64,000 bases of DNA from Cuniculiplasma divulgatum (GTDB taxonomy: Archaea > Thermoplasmatota > Thermoplasmata > Thermoplasmatales > Thermoplasmataceae). A program made the translations under genes and the position numbers. The stretch spans positions 248,001-312,000 of the forward strand of contig CP133595.1 of assembly GCA_031200235.1 (NCBI GenBank), read 5' to 3'. A model generated the notes under the pieces. That model searched no databases, was not told where the DNA came from, and was given only the letters and a program-made list of their open reading frames with translations. This document shows positions 52,971-61,303 of the stretch, in pieces (positions within the stretch are counted from its first letter, which is position 1; every line of letters starts with the position of its first letter).

Positions 52971-53037
52971 GAAACAATCAGTATTATGCATTCTAACAAA
53001 TATATGACAGGTTCGCCAGATAAAATATTTTAATTCG

Positions 53038-53045
53038 TTTATAAT
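53038..53045 (+). promoter_or_regulatory. TATA box of the korAB operon
   Basis: TTTATAAT lies 25-32 nt before ATG 53070. Confidence 0.55.
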
Positions 53046-53069
53046 CTCCATCCGAAAGGCGAAAGTCCA

Positions 53070-54965
53070 ATGGATTTAAATGTAGCAATTGGAGGCCCCC
53101 AGGGTGGAGGTATAGATACTTCATCCAACATGATCAACAGGGCCTTTGCGGAAGCTGGTTATAATGTATTTGGCGTAAGGGAGTACCACTCAAACATAAA
53201 GGGAAGGCACAGTTACAACCATCTCAGGGTGAAGGAAGATCGCCCAAGATCTCTTAAGTATCCCGTGGATATCATCGTAGCTCTTGATGCCGACACTATT
53301 TTTGAGCATCTCGAGGATGTTGGACCCGGTACCAAGATAATTTATGACCGGAGCTTCGAAAGCTCTGATCTGGCACAGGCCAGGATGATCATGCGCGACA
53401 CAGCCAGAAGAATCAAGGAAACTCTGGACGCGGCAAAGTTCCCAAACACCGTTAAGGGTGCAGTAGATTACATGAAAAGCAGAGGAGGCATTCCCATGGC
53501 AATTCCATTTAACGATGTAGTGGCTTCTGCCAACGCTGAGGGTCCTGCTGCAAGATACTTCAACACGCTCGGATCGGCTGTGACACTTTCAATAGCCGGG
53601 TTGGATCAAAAATTCACAGTAGAAGCAATAAAGCAGGTCTTTTCAAATAAGGAAAAAGTAGTGGCTGAAAACGTAAGGGTCGTGGAAGCCGCATACAGAT
53701 ATGCCAATGAGAATGGTTTGGCAGGTAAGCCTCTCAAGACTTTGCAGAAGAAGCAGAGATTCCTCATAACAGGGAATGACGGTTCAGCCATAGGCAAACT
53801 GATGGGCGGCCTGAGATTGCAGACCTATTACCCAATAACTCCCGCAAGTGATGAGAGCACCATACTGGAGGAGCATGAGGAATACTCATTCGTAGAAGCT
53901 GAGAAAAATCGGCTGAAAAGAGGCGGGGTCGTCGTTGTTCAGACTGAGGATGAAATATCAGCTGTTACCATGGCCCAGGGCGCAGCATTAACAGGTGCAA
54001 GAACCTCCACAGCAACCAGTGGCCCAGGGTTTTCACTGATGGCTGAAGGCATAGGTTTTGCTGGAATGGATGAGGTTCCACTTGTGGTTACGCTTTACCA
54101 GAGAGGCGGACCCAGTACTGGACTTCCCACAAGAAATGGCCAGTCTGACCTTCTGTTTGCACTGAACACAGGTCACGGAGAATTTCCGAGAATCGTCATC
54201 TCATCCGGAGATGTTGAAGAGTGCATTTACGATGCAATGAAGGCCCTCAATTATGCACAGAGATACCAGTTGCCCGTAATACACCTTATTGACAAGAATC
54301 TCGCAAACTCAACGGATATGGTTCCTGACATTGACCTCAAGAGGGTTCAGGTACCCCAGACACTCAAGACTGTCCCATCACAGGATTTCCACAGGTACAG
54401 CCTCAAGACTGAAACCGGAATATCAGAAATGGGAATTCTGGGAAAGGACATATTCTGGATGACTGGCGATGAACACGACGAACTCGGTCATGTAACTGAG
54501 GATACGGAAATGAGGGATTCCCAGATGAGGAAGAGATTCAAGAAGCTGGAGACCGCACTTCAGGAAATCCCAGCAAATGACCAGGCTGTGCTCTACGGTC
54601 CGGACAAGGCAGATATAACATTCGTCACGTGGGGCAGCCAGAAGGGTCCCATCCTGGATGTAATGGAAGACCTGAAGCAAGAAGGAATCAGCGCCAACCT
54701 GCTTTATCTGAAGATGTTCATGCCGTTTCCGTCTGAATTTGTGAAGAAGGTCCTTGGAAAGGCCAAGCTTGTAATAGACGTGGAGAGCAACATGCTGGCA
54801 CAGGCTGCAATGGTAATAAAACTGAATACCGGAATCAGCATTGAGAAATCAATTCTAAAGTACAACGGCAGGCATATGACTGAGGATGAGATACTGAAAG
54901 CTGCTAAGGATATCTATTCCGGCAAGAGCAAAAATGAAATAGAGGTGTTACAGAATGGCGCATAA
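53070..54965 (+). CDS. korA: 2-oxoacid:ferredoxin oxidoreductase, fused gamma-alpha subunit
   Basis: 631 residues. The N-terminal gamma domain (about 1-200; opens I-G-G-P-Q-G-G-G-I-D-T) is fused to the alpha domain, whose conserved Y-P-I-T-P-A-S-D motif for CoA and substrate lies near residue 256. The two-subunit layout is that of archaeal enzymes oxidising 2-oxoglutarate, pyruvate or branched 2-oxoacids to acyl-CoA with ferredoxin. Specificity is not clear. It overlaps the beta gene by 11 bases. Confidence 0.93.
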   Translation: MDLNVAIGGPQGGGIDTSSNMINRAFAEAGYNVFGVREYHSNIKGRHSYNHLRVKEDRPRSLKYPVDIIVALDADTIFEHLEDVGPGTKIIYDRSFESSDLAQARMIMRDTARRIKETLDAAKFPNTVKGAVDYMKSRGGIPMAIPFNDVVASANAEGPAARYFNTLGSAVTLSIAGLDQKFTVEAIKQVFSNKEKVVAENVRVVEAAYRYANENGLAGKPLKTLQKKQRFLITGNDGSAIGKLMGGLRLQTYYPITPASDESTILEEHEEYSFVEAEKNRLKRGGVVVVQTEDEISAVTMAQGAALTGARTSTATSGPGFSLMAEGIGFAGMDEVPLVVTLYQRGGPSTGLPTRNGQSDLLFALNTGHGEFPRIVISSGDVEECIYDAMKALNYAQRYQLPVIHLIDKNLANSTDMVPDIDLKRVQVPQTLKTVPSQDFHRYSLKTETGISEMGILGKDIFWMTGDEHDELGHVTEDTEMRDSQMRKRFKKLETALQEIPANDQAVLYGPDKADITFVTWGSQKGPILDVMEDLKQEGISANLLYLKMFMPFPSEFVKKVLGKAKLVIDVESNMLAQAAMVIKLNTGISIEKSILKYNGRHMTEDEILKAAKDIYSGKSKNEIEVLQNGA

Positions 54966-55881
54966 TTTTAAGAACGACGTAACTGTGGATTGGTGCCCTG
55001 GCTGTGGGGACTTCGGAATACTCACATCAATTTCCCAGGCACTGTCTGAACTGAACTTGAATGGAAATGATGTTGTTGCCATATCAGGCATAGGATGTTC
55101 CGGAAAGACACCACATTACCTGAACATGGGTGGAGTCCACACGCTTCATGGCAGATCAATACCATTTGCCACTGGAGTTAAACTGGCCAATCCCAACCTG
55201 AAGGTAATAGTGCCCAGCGGTGATGGAGACATGCTGGGAATCGGAGCTGGCCATTTCGTGGCCGAAGGGAGACGGAACACTGGGTTAACACTTATAATCT
55301 ATGACAACGAGGTTTACGGTCTCACCAAAGGCCAGGCAGCGCCAACAATGCAGCTTGGCGAGCAGACCAAGAGCCTGGCAAGACCCAATGTATTCGGCAA
55401 GGTGAATCCAATCACCCTGGCTCTTTCATCCGGCTATTCCTTTGTAGCTAGGGGATTCAGCTTTGACATGAAGCAGCTCAAGGATCTCATAAAGATGGCT
55501 GTGATGCATGACGGCTCTGCCGTTATTGATGTTCTTCAGCCATGCCCAACATACAACAATGTCAACACAATGGAATGGTACAGGCAGAGAGTTTACAAGC
55601 TGGAAGAGGAAGACAAGAGCTGGGATCCGGTCATCACTCCCGGAAACGAGAACACCGCAGAAGAGAAGTTCCAGAAAGCATACACAAAGGGAATGGAGTG
55701 GGGAGACCGTATCCCAACAGGAGTTTTCTACGATAACAGGGCAGTGCCCAGCTTTACCAAGAGACTCAACGAGTTTGTACCGAACTACCTGGACTATCCG
55801 CCTTCCCAGCAGATAGTAACGGGAAAGGATGGCTACACGCCAGTGGACCCATACGGTACTTTCGCTGAAAAGTTGATCTGA
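54955..55881 (+). CDS. korB: 2-oxoacid:ferredoxin oxidoreductase, beta subunit
   Basis: 308 residues. The thiamine diphosphate motif G-D-G-D-M-L-G-I-G with I-Y-D-N-E-V-Y-G-L-T-K-G-Q is intact. Cys ligands of the single [4Fe-4S] cluster lie in W-C-P-G-C-G-D-F, G-I-G-C-S-G and Q-P-C-P-T-Y-N. With the alpha subunit it forms the core of archaeal 2-oxoacid metabolism. A T-run follows the stop codon. Confidence 0.95.
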   Translation: MAHNFKNDVTVDWCPGCGDFGILTSISQALSELNLNGNDVVAISGIGCSGKTPHYLNMGGVHTLHGRSIPFATGVKLANPNLKVIVPSGDGDMLGIGAGHFVAEGRRNTGLTLIIYDNEVYGLTKGQAAPTMQLGEQTKSLARPNVFGKVNPITLALSSGYSFVARGFSFDMKQLKDLIKMAVMHDGSAVIDVLQPCPTYNNVNTMEWYRQRVYKLEEEDKSWDPVITPGNENTAEEKFQKAYTKGMEWGDRIPTGVFYDNRAVPSFTKRLNEFVPNYLDYPPSQQIVTGKDGYTPVDPYGTFAEKLI

Positions 55882-55893
55882 ACATCCTTACCC

Positions 55894-55918
55894 TTTTTTT
55901 TAAATTTTTAATTTTCTC
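55894..55918 (+). terminator. T-rich terminator of the korAB operon
   Basis: Eight T's starting 13 bases after the korB stop, followed by two further T-runs, fit an archaeal poly-U terminator without a hairpin. Confidence 0.55.
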
Positions 55919-55988
55919 CCTCAAATTCTGAATGAAAACATCTTTTCCACGCTACTTAACATGTACTTGATTTTTGGCCCAGTGAATA

Positions 55989-56591
55989 TCACAGCATCAC
56001 ATGCAGCATGGCCGTGATTCCAAGCAACAGAAACAGTATCCCGAAGATTGCAAGTGCAGATATGCTGAATATTCTGACACCAAGTACAACCTCCCGTTCA
56101 TATTTGAGAGAAGCCCTGTTTACAAGTTCAGACAGGAAAAATATCCAGATTACGATACCAACAAACAGGAATATGATGGTTATGATCCCGAACTTCTGCA
56201 GGACACTGAGCCCTGCAGTGAGCCACCAGGCTATCTGCATTGGGTTCACCAATCCGATGGTCAATCCGGCAAGATAACCTGATCCTGCCTTACCGGATTG
56301 TTGTGATGCATCGTCAGCAGCTGCTATCCTGAATGCGAGATAAAGGAAGAATATAGCCCCAAGTATGTAGATGTACCTGTCATAGGATTTAAGGTCCAGG
56401 ACACTGCCAAATACAGTAATTATGATCATTAGAATGAAATCTGCAGTCATGGCACCGAACCCAACAGCCATGCCCCTGAAAACTGATTTCAGGGACCTCT
56501 GCACCAGAATGGCGGTTATGGGACCCGGCGGGCCAGCAAGAGATATCCCCAGAAGTATACCTATCCCCGCAAGCACCGGAAAATACAACAT
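55989..56591 (-). CDS. LysE family exporter
   Basis: 200 residues from ATG 56591, six membrane helices. The signature S-L-A-G-P-P-G-P-I in helix 1 and the G-L-V-N-P-M segment are those of LysE/RhtB amino-acid efflux proteins. The start is set by the minus-strand ATTTATTATTG box about 26-36 nt upstream; a TTG at 56618 would lie at the box. Substrate unknown. It is divergent from the methyltransferase gene. Confidence 0.85.
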   Translation of the reverse strand: MLYFPVLAGIGILLGISLAGPPGPITAILVQRSLKSVFRGMAVGFGAMTADFILMIIITVFGSVLDLKSYDRYIYILGAIFFLYLAFRIAAADDASQQSGKAGSGYLAGLTIGLVNPMQIAWWLTAGLSVLQKFGIITIIFLFVGIVIWIFFLSELVNRASLKYEREVVLGVRIFSISALAIFGILFLLLGITAMLHVML

Positions 56592-56614
56592 GAAAATTAT
56601 GACCTTATGACAAC

Positions 56615-56631
56615 ACAATAATAAATAAATT
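56615..56631. promoter_or_regulatory. shared divergent promoter region
   Basis: The AT-rich block CAATAATAAATAAATT holds minus-strand ATTTATTATTG for lysE and plus-strand AATAAATAAATT for the methyltransferase gene. Confidence 0.4.
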
Positions 56632-56658
56632 CATGGACCATTGTGGCATGATGGCTGC

Positions 56659-57294
56659 ATGCAGATAAAACCTGATTTCAAAGGCAAGGAAGAACTGCTT
56701 GAATACATGGAAGCTGACAGTGAAAACATAGAGAGGTCCTTTGCTGCAGCAGGTTCACTGCTTGACCATATTGATTCCAGGATTGGAGGGAAAAACTACT
56801 GGCAGCTTTCTTACACAGAGATGTGCTGGCTCTACGCAGCCGTTGAAAATTTCAGGTCCAAGGTAACCGTTGAGACAGGGGTCGGACCCGGGAGTTCAAG
56901 CGCAGTTATACTTGAGGCTTCCAGGGATTTTTCTGGGCAGCTGTGGAGCTTTGACTTGGGAGAAAAATATGGGGAGGATGAACGGCGGCCCTTAGGATTC
57001 CTGGTTGAGGACAATCTCAGGGAAAGGTGGCATCTTATAATAGGAAATACCAAGAACACCCTTGAGCAGACCCTCTCTAAGATAGGCCTGATTGATATAT
57101 TCTTCCATGATTCAGAGCACACATATGATCACGTTAAATTTGAGCTTTCCACTGCGCTGCCTCACCTGAAAAAGAGATTCATCATCATTGTGGACAATTA
57201 TGACTGGACTGAAGCCCCGGTTGACTTTGCACGTGATCATGGCATGAAGCTGGTAAAAATCGCAGATGACATGTGCTTCATTTATCCCGGATGA
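56659..57294 (+). CDS. class I SAM-dependent methyltransferase-like protein
   Basis: 211 residues from ATG 56659. The SAM-binding loop is V-E-T-G-V-G-P-G-S-S-S, then an acidic W-S-F-D-L-G and I-D-I-F-F-H-D-S-E-H-T-Y. This resembles the methyltransferase_24 group, which includes small-molecule and sugar methyltransferases. Substrate unknown. A TTG at 56641 could extend it by six residues but lies close to the promoter. Confidence 0.82.
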   Translation: MQIKPDFKGKEELLEYMEADSENIERSFAAAGSLLDHIDSRIGGKNYWQLSYTEMCWLYAAVENFRSKVTVETGVGPGSSSAVILEASRDFSGQLWSFDLGEKYGEDERRPLGFLVEDNLRERWHLIIGNTKNTLEQTLSKIGLIDIFFHDSEHTYDHVKFELSTALPHLKKRFIIIVDNYDWTEAPVDFARDHGMKLVKIADDMCFIYPG

Positions 57295-57357
57295 GGTACG
57301 TTCACTGAACTTAAGCTGGCTGTGGGAGGTTTAAAACAGCAACTGAATCTGACGCCT

Positions 57358-58668
57358 TCATTCCCTGTCGGGCTCACCATCTGCGAAATCGGAGAGGGCG
57401 CGATCCATTGCATCAAGATTCATTCCCTTCTGTACGCCATCAAGATTCTCAAAGCGTGATTGCCTCGTGATTTTTGACCCCATGAAATGCGACAGATTCT
57501 CATCTTCCATGAGGTAGTGCTTGTACTGGTCCGGATCACCCATTACACGTATAAATCTGGTTCTTCCGTACCTTCCCATGCTTCTGGTGGTTGCTGACAG
57601 GAGCCCGAATTCCTCAAGCTCGGAAAGAATATCTCCTATCCTCCTGGATGTCAGGGGTATGAATCCCAGCTCTGTGCAGATGTTTCTGTAATTCTCGTAT
57701 ATCTCGCCGGTGATCATCAGTCTCTTGCTGAGCTCCTGCGTAACAACCGCGCTGAGAAGTACCATCTTTGACTGTAATGGGAGGCTTGTTATGGCAGCAT
57801 GCACCACGTTCATCTCATACCTGTCCCTGGCTTCATACACTTCCCTGTCCGTGACCTTATCCCTGTTTTCCCTTATGGCAATTTCAATGGATATTCTCAT
57901 GAGGTCCAGTGCCTTCCTTGCGTCTCCGTGCTCCTGAGCCCCTATTGCGGAACAGAGATTTACTGCTGATTCATCAACTGCGCCTTCCTTTACTATTCCT
58001 TCCAGCCTGAATGCGATTATATCCCTGAGCTGCTGTGCATTATATGATGAGAACATAATGCTCTCCTGGTTCATTCTGCTTCTGACCCTGGGGTCAAGCG
58101 TATCAAGAAAATTGGCATCATTGGTTATCCCTATTATTGATGCCCTGGACATGCGTGTGTCATCAAGGATCTTGAGGATCACATAAAGGGCGTCACTGCC
58201 GTTCTTCTGTATGAGTTTGTCCACTTCGTCAAGCACCAGGACGTAGAACGATTTCTGGGCATTCATTCTCGTGACCAGTTCTCCATAAATCCTGTCCATT
58301 GGCCATCCCATCGGCGGAATCTGGTCCTGGGTTCCCGTGGATATTGAGTTCACAATGGTAACAAGTATGGAGTATGGGGAATCGTAAATCTGGCAGTTGA
58401 CGTAACACACATTCACCCTGTCTTCAGCGGCCTCCTTCAGCATTGATGTAACATATGAGGTCGTGGATGTCTTTCCTGTCCCAGTTTTCCCATAAAGCAG
58501 CATGTTGGATGGTTTCATATCCCGCATAATGCTGCTCAGAACCATCACCATGTGATCTATTTCTTTTTCCCTGTGGGGGAATGAATTGGGCATGAAGGAC
58601 CCGCTCAGCTTCTCCAGATCGCCTTTGATAAGTGGTGATTCAGCCGAAAACTTAGAGAAGAGATTCAT
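57358..58668 (-). CDS. Cdc6/Orc1 replication initiator
   Basis: 436 residues from ATG 58668 (M-N-L-F-S-K-F), or 446 from ATG 58698. Walker A is G-K-T-G-T-G-K-T near 60-67 (short form). Walker B is V-L-D-E-V-D-K. The initiator-specific R-x-R-S-R-M sensor region and a C-terminal winged helix (about 320-410) follow. It binds origin DNA and loads MCM. The upstream 90 bases carry repeated GGTAAC-like sequences. Confidence 0.95.
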   Translation of the reverse strand: MNLFSKFSAESPLIKGDLEKLSGSFMPNSFPHREKEIDHMVMVLSSIMRDMKPSNMLLYGKTGTGKTSTTSYVTSMLKEAAEDRVNVCYVNCQIYDSPYSILVTIVNSISTGTQDQIPPMGWPMDRIYGELVTRMNAQKSFYVLVLDEVDKLIQKNGSDALYVILKILDDTRMSRASIIGITNDANFLDTLDPRVRSRMNQESIMFSSYNAQQLRDIIAFRLEGIVKEGAVDESAVNLCSAIGAQEHGDARKALDLMRISIEIAIRENRDKVTDREVYEARDRYEMNVVHAAITSLPLQSKMVLLSAVVTQELSKRLMITGEIYENYRNICTELGFIPLTSRRIGDILSELEEFGLLSATTRSMGRYGRTRFIRVMGDPDQYKHYLMEDENLSHFMGSKITRQSRFENLDGVQKGMNLDAMDRALSDFADGEPDRE

Positions 58669-58754
58669 GGTAACTACCGGTAAGAATATCGAAGCCATAG
58701 GGAGTACTAAAACCTTTTTTGACCCGCTCTGTAACTAGAAAGGTTACCACAAGA

Positions 58755-60113
58755 TTAATCATCATGAAAAGGCATTACCGGAACTTTTTCCTTTGCCATA
58801 ACCACCCCAACAAGATACATGGAGCCCAGAACAAGTGTTATTGGGGAAGATTCCATGGCACTCCTGTATGCCTCCACGGGATCGTGAATGATCTTCACCT
58901 CAGTGAAGATTGTCCGGCCTATCTCAGCAAGCTTCTCAGGCGGAACCGCACGCTCTGGTTCGTCCGGTATTGTGAATATGACCCTGCTGGAAATTTTCCT
59001 GGCAGCGTGCAGGAAAGAGTAGATATCCTTGTCAGAAAGCATCCCTATGACCAGGACTGGCTCCGGAAGATGAAATTCTAAAAATGCCTGTGCCAGGGCG
59101 TTTGCGGCTGGAGGATTGTGGGCGCAGTCCACCATCAGTATTGGATCCCTTCTTATGATTTCCATCCTGCCGGGCCACCTTGTGGCGGCTATTGCTTTCT
59201 CAATCTGCCCTCTTGTGATGCGGAGATCTTCCATTTGCTCAACTGCAAGAATGGCATTTGTGACGTTTTTCACCTGGAACTTCCCGGCCAGCGAGGTTGA
59301 TATCCTGTATTCATTTTTACGCGTACCCAGGACAAAACGGCTTCCGGAAATGTCCGATTCAATGTCAGATATGGTGGCCTCTTTCTCTGAAATTATAAGC
59401 GGAGAACCTCTCACCTGCGAGATCCTTCTTATGGTATCTACCACTTCCGGCTTTCCATCCCCCAGGATTATGGGTTTTCCCGGCTTTATGATACCGCCCT
59501 TCTCCATCGCAATGGAAGTGAGGGAACATCCCAATTTGTCAGCATGTTCAAAACCGATCTGGGTGATTACACTTACCTCAGGAGTAATTATGTTGGTGGA
59601 ATCGAGACGCCCCCCCAGACCTACCTCAACCGAAGCATACTGTGCCTTTCTCTCGGCGAAGTACTTGAAAGCAAGCAGAGTTGTGACCTCGAAGAATGTG
59701 GGATTCCTTTTGGACTCTCCGAGCTCCAGGATAATTTTTCTGTAAGTCTCCACAAATTCCTCAAGATATGCATCCGGAATCAGTTCCCTATCAAATACAA
59801 TCCTCTCATTGAAATTTACAAGATGTGGGGATGTGTACAATCCAGTGTGGTACTTCCGTCTCAGGATGTTGTAGACATAAGCTGAAGTGGAACCCTTGCC
59901 ATTTGTTCCAGCCACATGTACACTTCGGAATTCATTTTGCGGTTCACCCAGCAGCTTAGCAAATTCACTGGTGACAGAAAGATCGAGTTTGATGCCTTCC
60001 CTGGTAAGTCCGTAGAGGAATGTCAGGTTTTCGGAGTCCACGCTGGGCAATAGCTGCCCATCTAAAATAGTTATGTCAGGTTGCTGTTCTCTCCAACACT
60101 TATATTCTGGCAT
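58755..60113 (-). CDS. folC: folylpolyglutamate synthase / dihydrofolate synthase family protein
   Basis: 452 residues. Mur-ligase fold: P-loop G-T-N-G-K-G-S-T at 69-76, S-P-H-L-V-N-F-N-E-R loop, E-V-G-L-G-G-R-L-D-S-T-N and C-terminal D-C-A-H-N-P-P-A. It adds glutamate to folate-type cofactors; in archaea the target may be a modified pterin or folate. No clear TATA box precedes it; a purine-rich GGAAGGGGG is directly before the ATG. Confidence 0.92.
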   Translation of the reverse strand: MPEYKCWREQQPDITILDGQLLPSVDSENLTFLYGLTREGIKLDLSVTSEFAKLLGEPQNEFRSVHVAGTNGKGSTSAYVYNILRRKYHTGLYTSPHLVNFNERIVFDRELIPDAYLEEFVETYRKIILELGESKRNPTFFEVTTLLAFKYFAERKAQYASVEVGLGGRLDSTNIITPEVSVITQIGFEHADKLGCSLTSIAMEKGGIIKPGKPIILGDGKPEVVDTIRRISQVRGSPLIISEKEATISDIESDISGSRFVLGTRKNEYRISTSLAGKFQVKNVTNAILAVEQMEDLRITRGQIEKAIAATRWPGRMEIIRRDPILMVDCAHNPPAANALAQAFLEFHLPEPVLVIGMLSDKDIYSFLHAARKISSRVIFTIPDEPERAVPPEKLAEIGRTIFTEVKIIHDPVEAYRSAMESSPITLVLGSMYLVGVVMAKEKVPVMPFHDD

Positions 60114-60540
60114 CCCCCTTCCTCTGGCGCTGAAGTGTCAACCAGCCAATGGTTGCAATTCAAAGAACCCATGCCTGAGGGCCTGAGTGAGACCGGAAGC
60201 AAGCTCCTTATGTTGGGGGGTAGTTGATTTCACCAAGCCCATCATGCTCTTTCTTCATGTTCTTCAGGTCATTCATTATGTCAAAAGCAGACATGGATTT
60301 TCTACCCTCATGATATTCATGAATCCTCTTCTATAGGAAATGATTCGGGGCAAATACTGCGGATCAGAAATGCTTCTCGGTGAGCACCCTCTGATTCCCA
60401 ACTGGAAATACACTGCCCTGATGGTGTTAAACATTTATGTGATATTATCCAGGCAGACAGATTCATTTTTCCGTTGATGGAAGTCCATGTATCTCCATGC
60501 CAGTGCATTGAAATCTTACTTATTCCATCAAACTCTTAAC
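60114..60540. pseudogene. gene debris between folC and the AlaX gene
   Basis: No intact gene. On the plus strand an open tail without start ends at TGA 60225-60227 with E-P-M-P-E-G-L-S-E-T-G-S, reminiscent of the tail of IS605/IS1341 TnpB proteins, followed by GGGGGG-TAG sequence. On the minus strand a 28-residue frame (60294-60208, M-S-A-F-D-I-M-N-D-L-K) and a 63-residue frame ending at 60317 are open but in different frames. Most likely remnants of one or two lost genes or elements. Confidence 0.35.
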
Positions 60541-60543
60541 AAT

Positions 60544-60572
60544 ATTATAAATATTTAAGAGCATTTAAGAGC
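60544..60572 (+). promoter_or_regulatory. TATA box and 10-bp tandem repeat before the AlaX gene
   Basis: ATTATAAAT (60544-60552) is 23-31 nt before ATG 60575. Directly after it, ATTTAAGAGC occurs twice in tandem (60553-60562, 60563-60572), ending two bases before the start codon. The repeat may be a duplicated operator or duplicated promoter element. Confidence 0.5.
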
Positions 60573-60574
60573 CC

Positions 60575-61294
60575 ATGGAAACCAGATTGGTTTATCTGGA
60601 AAATCAGTATCAGAAAGAATGTGATAGTACAGCATCATGGTTCGAGTTCACGGACCTTGTCATAGATCAGACGGTCTTCTATCCAACTTCGGATGGACAG
60701 CCCAACGACAGGGGGAAAGTAATTATTGACGGGAGGGAATACGTCATAGTCGATACATGGTCAGATGGTGACAATATTCACCTGATGTCGCATGACACTT
60801 TTCCTGACGACACCAAGGGAAAGAAAGTCCATCAGGTGCTTGACTGGGATGTAAGGTATATGCACATGCGATTCAGAACTGCCCTGAAGGTCATCAGCGG
60901 CCTTGCGTATAGCATGTTCGGTGCAACGACCAGGATAAATCAGACATATGATGATCAGGCATGGTTTGATTTTGAAAAAGATGAAATATCCAATGATGAC
61001 GTTGTCAGCCTTTTCCAGGAAGTGAATAAAGTCATTTCTACGGACCGGGAGACATCATTCAGGTACATTCCAAGAGATGAATTCATAAAAGATGCTGACA
61101 TGATGAAGATCTGCAAGGGAAGGGTACCGGACCTCCAGAACATCAGGATAATGGACCTTGAAGGTGTTCCGTCCCAGATGGAGTTTGGCACAAATGTGGC
61201 AAAAACCGGAGAAGTAGGAAAAGTGGATTACAAGACCACACTGATCAAGGGAAAGATTGGAAGGAGAATCAATATAACTCTTTCAATGGAATAA
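60575..61294 (+). CDS. AlaX-like editing-domain protein lacking zinc ligands
   Basis: 239 residues. The fold of free alanyl-tRNA editing proteins is clear: F-Y-P-T-S-D-G-Q-P-N-D-R-G at 35-47, W-D-V-R-Y at 91-95, M-R-F-R-T-A-L-K at 98-105, and G-T-N-V-A-K-T-G-E-V-G at 205-215. All four normal zinc ligands are replaced: the H-x3-H pair by Arg101/Lys105, and the C-x3-H pair by Glu203/Asn207. So it is unlikely to deacylate mischarged tRNA by the usual zinc mechanism. The zinc-ribbon membrane protein gene follows nine bases on. Confidence 0.8.
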   Translation: METRLVYLENQYQKECDSTASWFEFTDLVIDQTVFYPTSDGQPNDRGKVIIDGREYVIVDTWSDGDNIHLMSHDTFPDDTKGKKVHQVLDWDVRYMHMRFRTALKVISGLAYSMFGATTRINQTYDDQAWFDFEKDEISNDDVVSLFQEVNKVISTDRETSFRYIPRDEFIKDADMMKICKGRVPDLQNIRIMDLEGVPSQMEFGTNVAKTGEVGKVDYKTTLIKGKIGRRINITLSME

Positions 61295-61303
61295 TGGTGA
61301 AAA

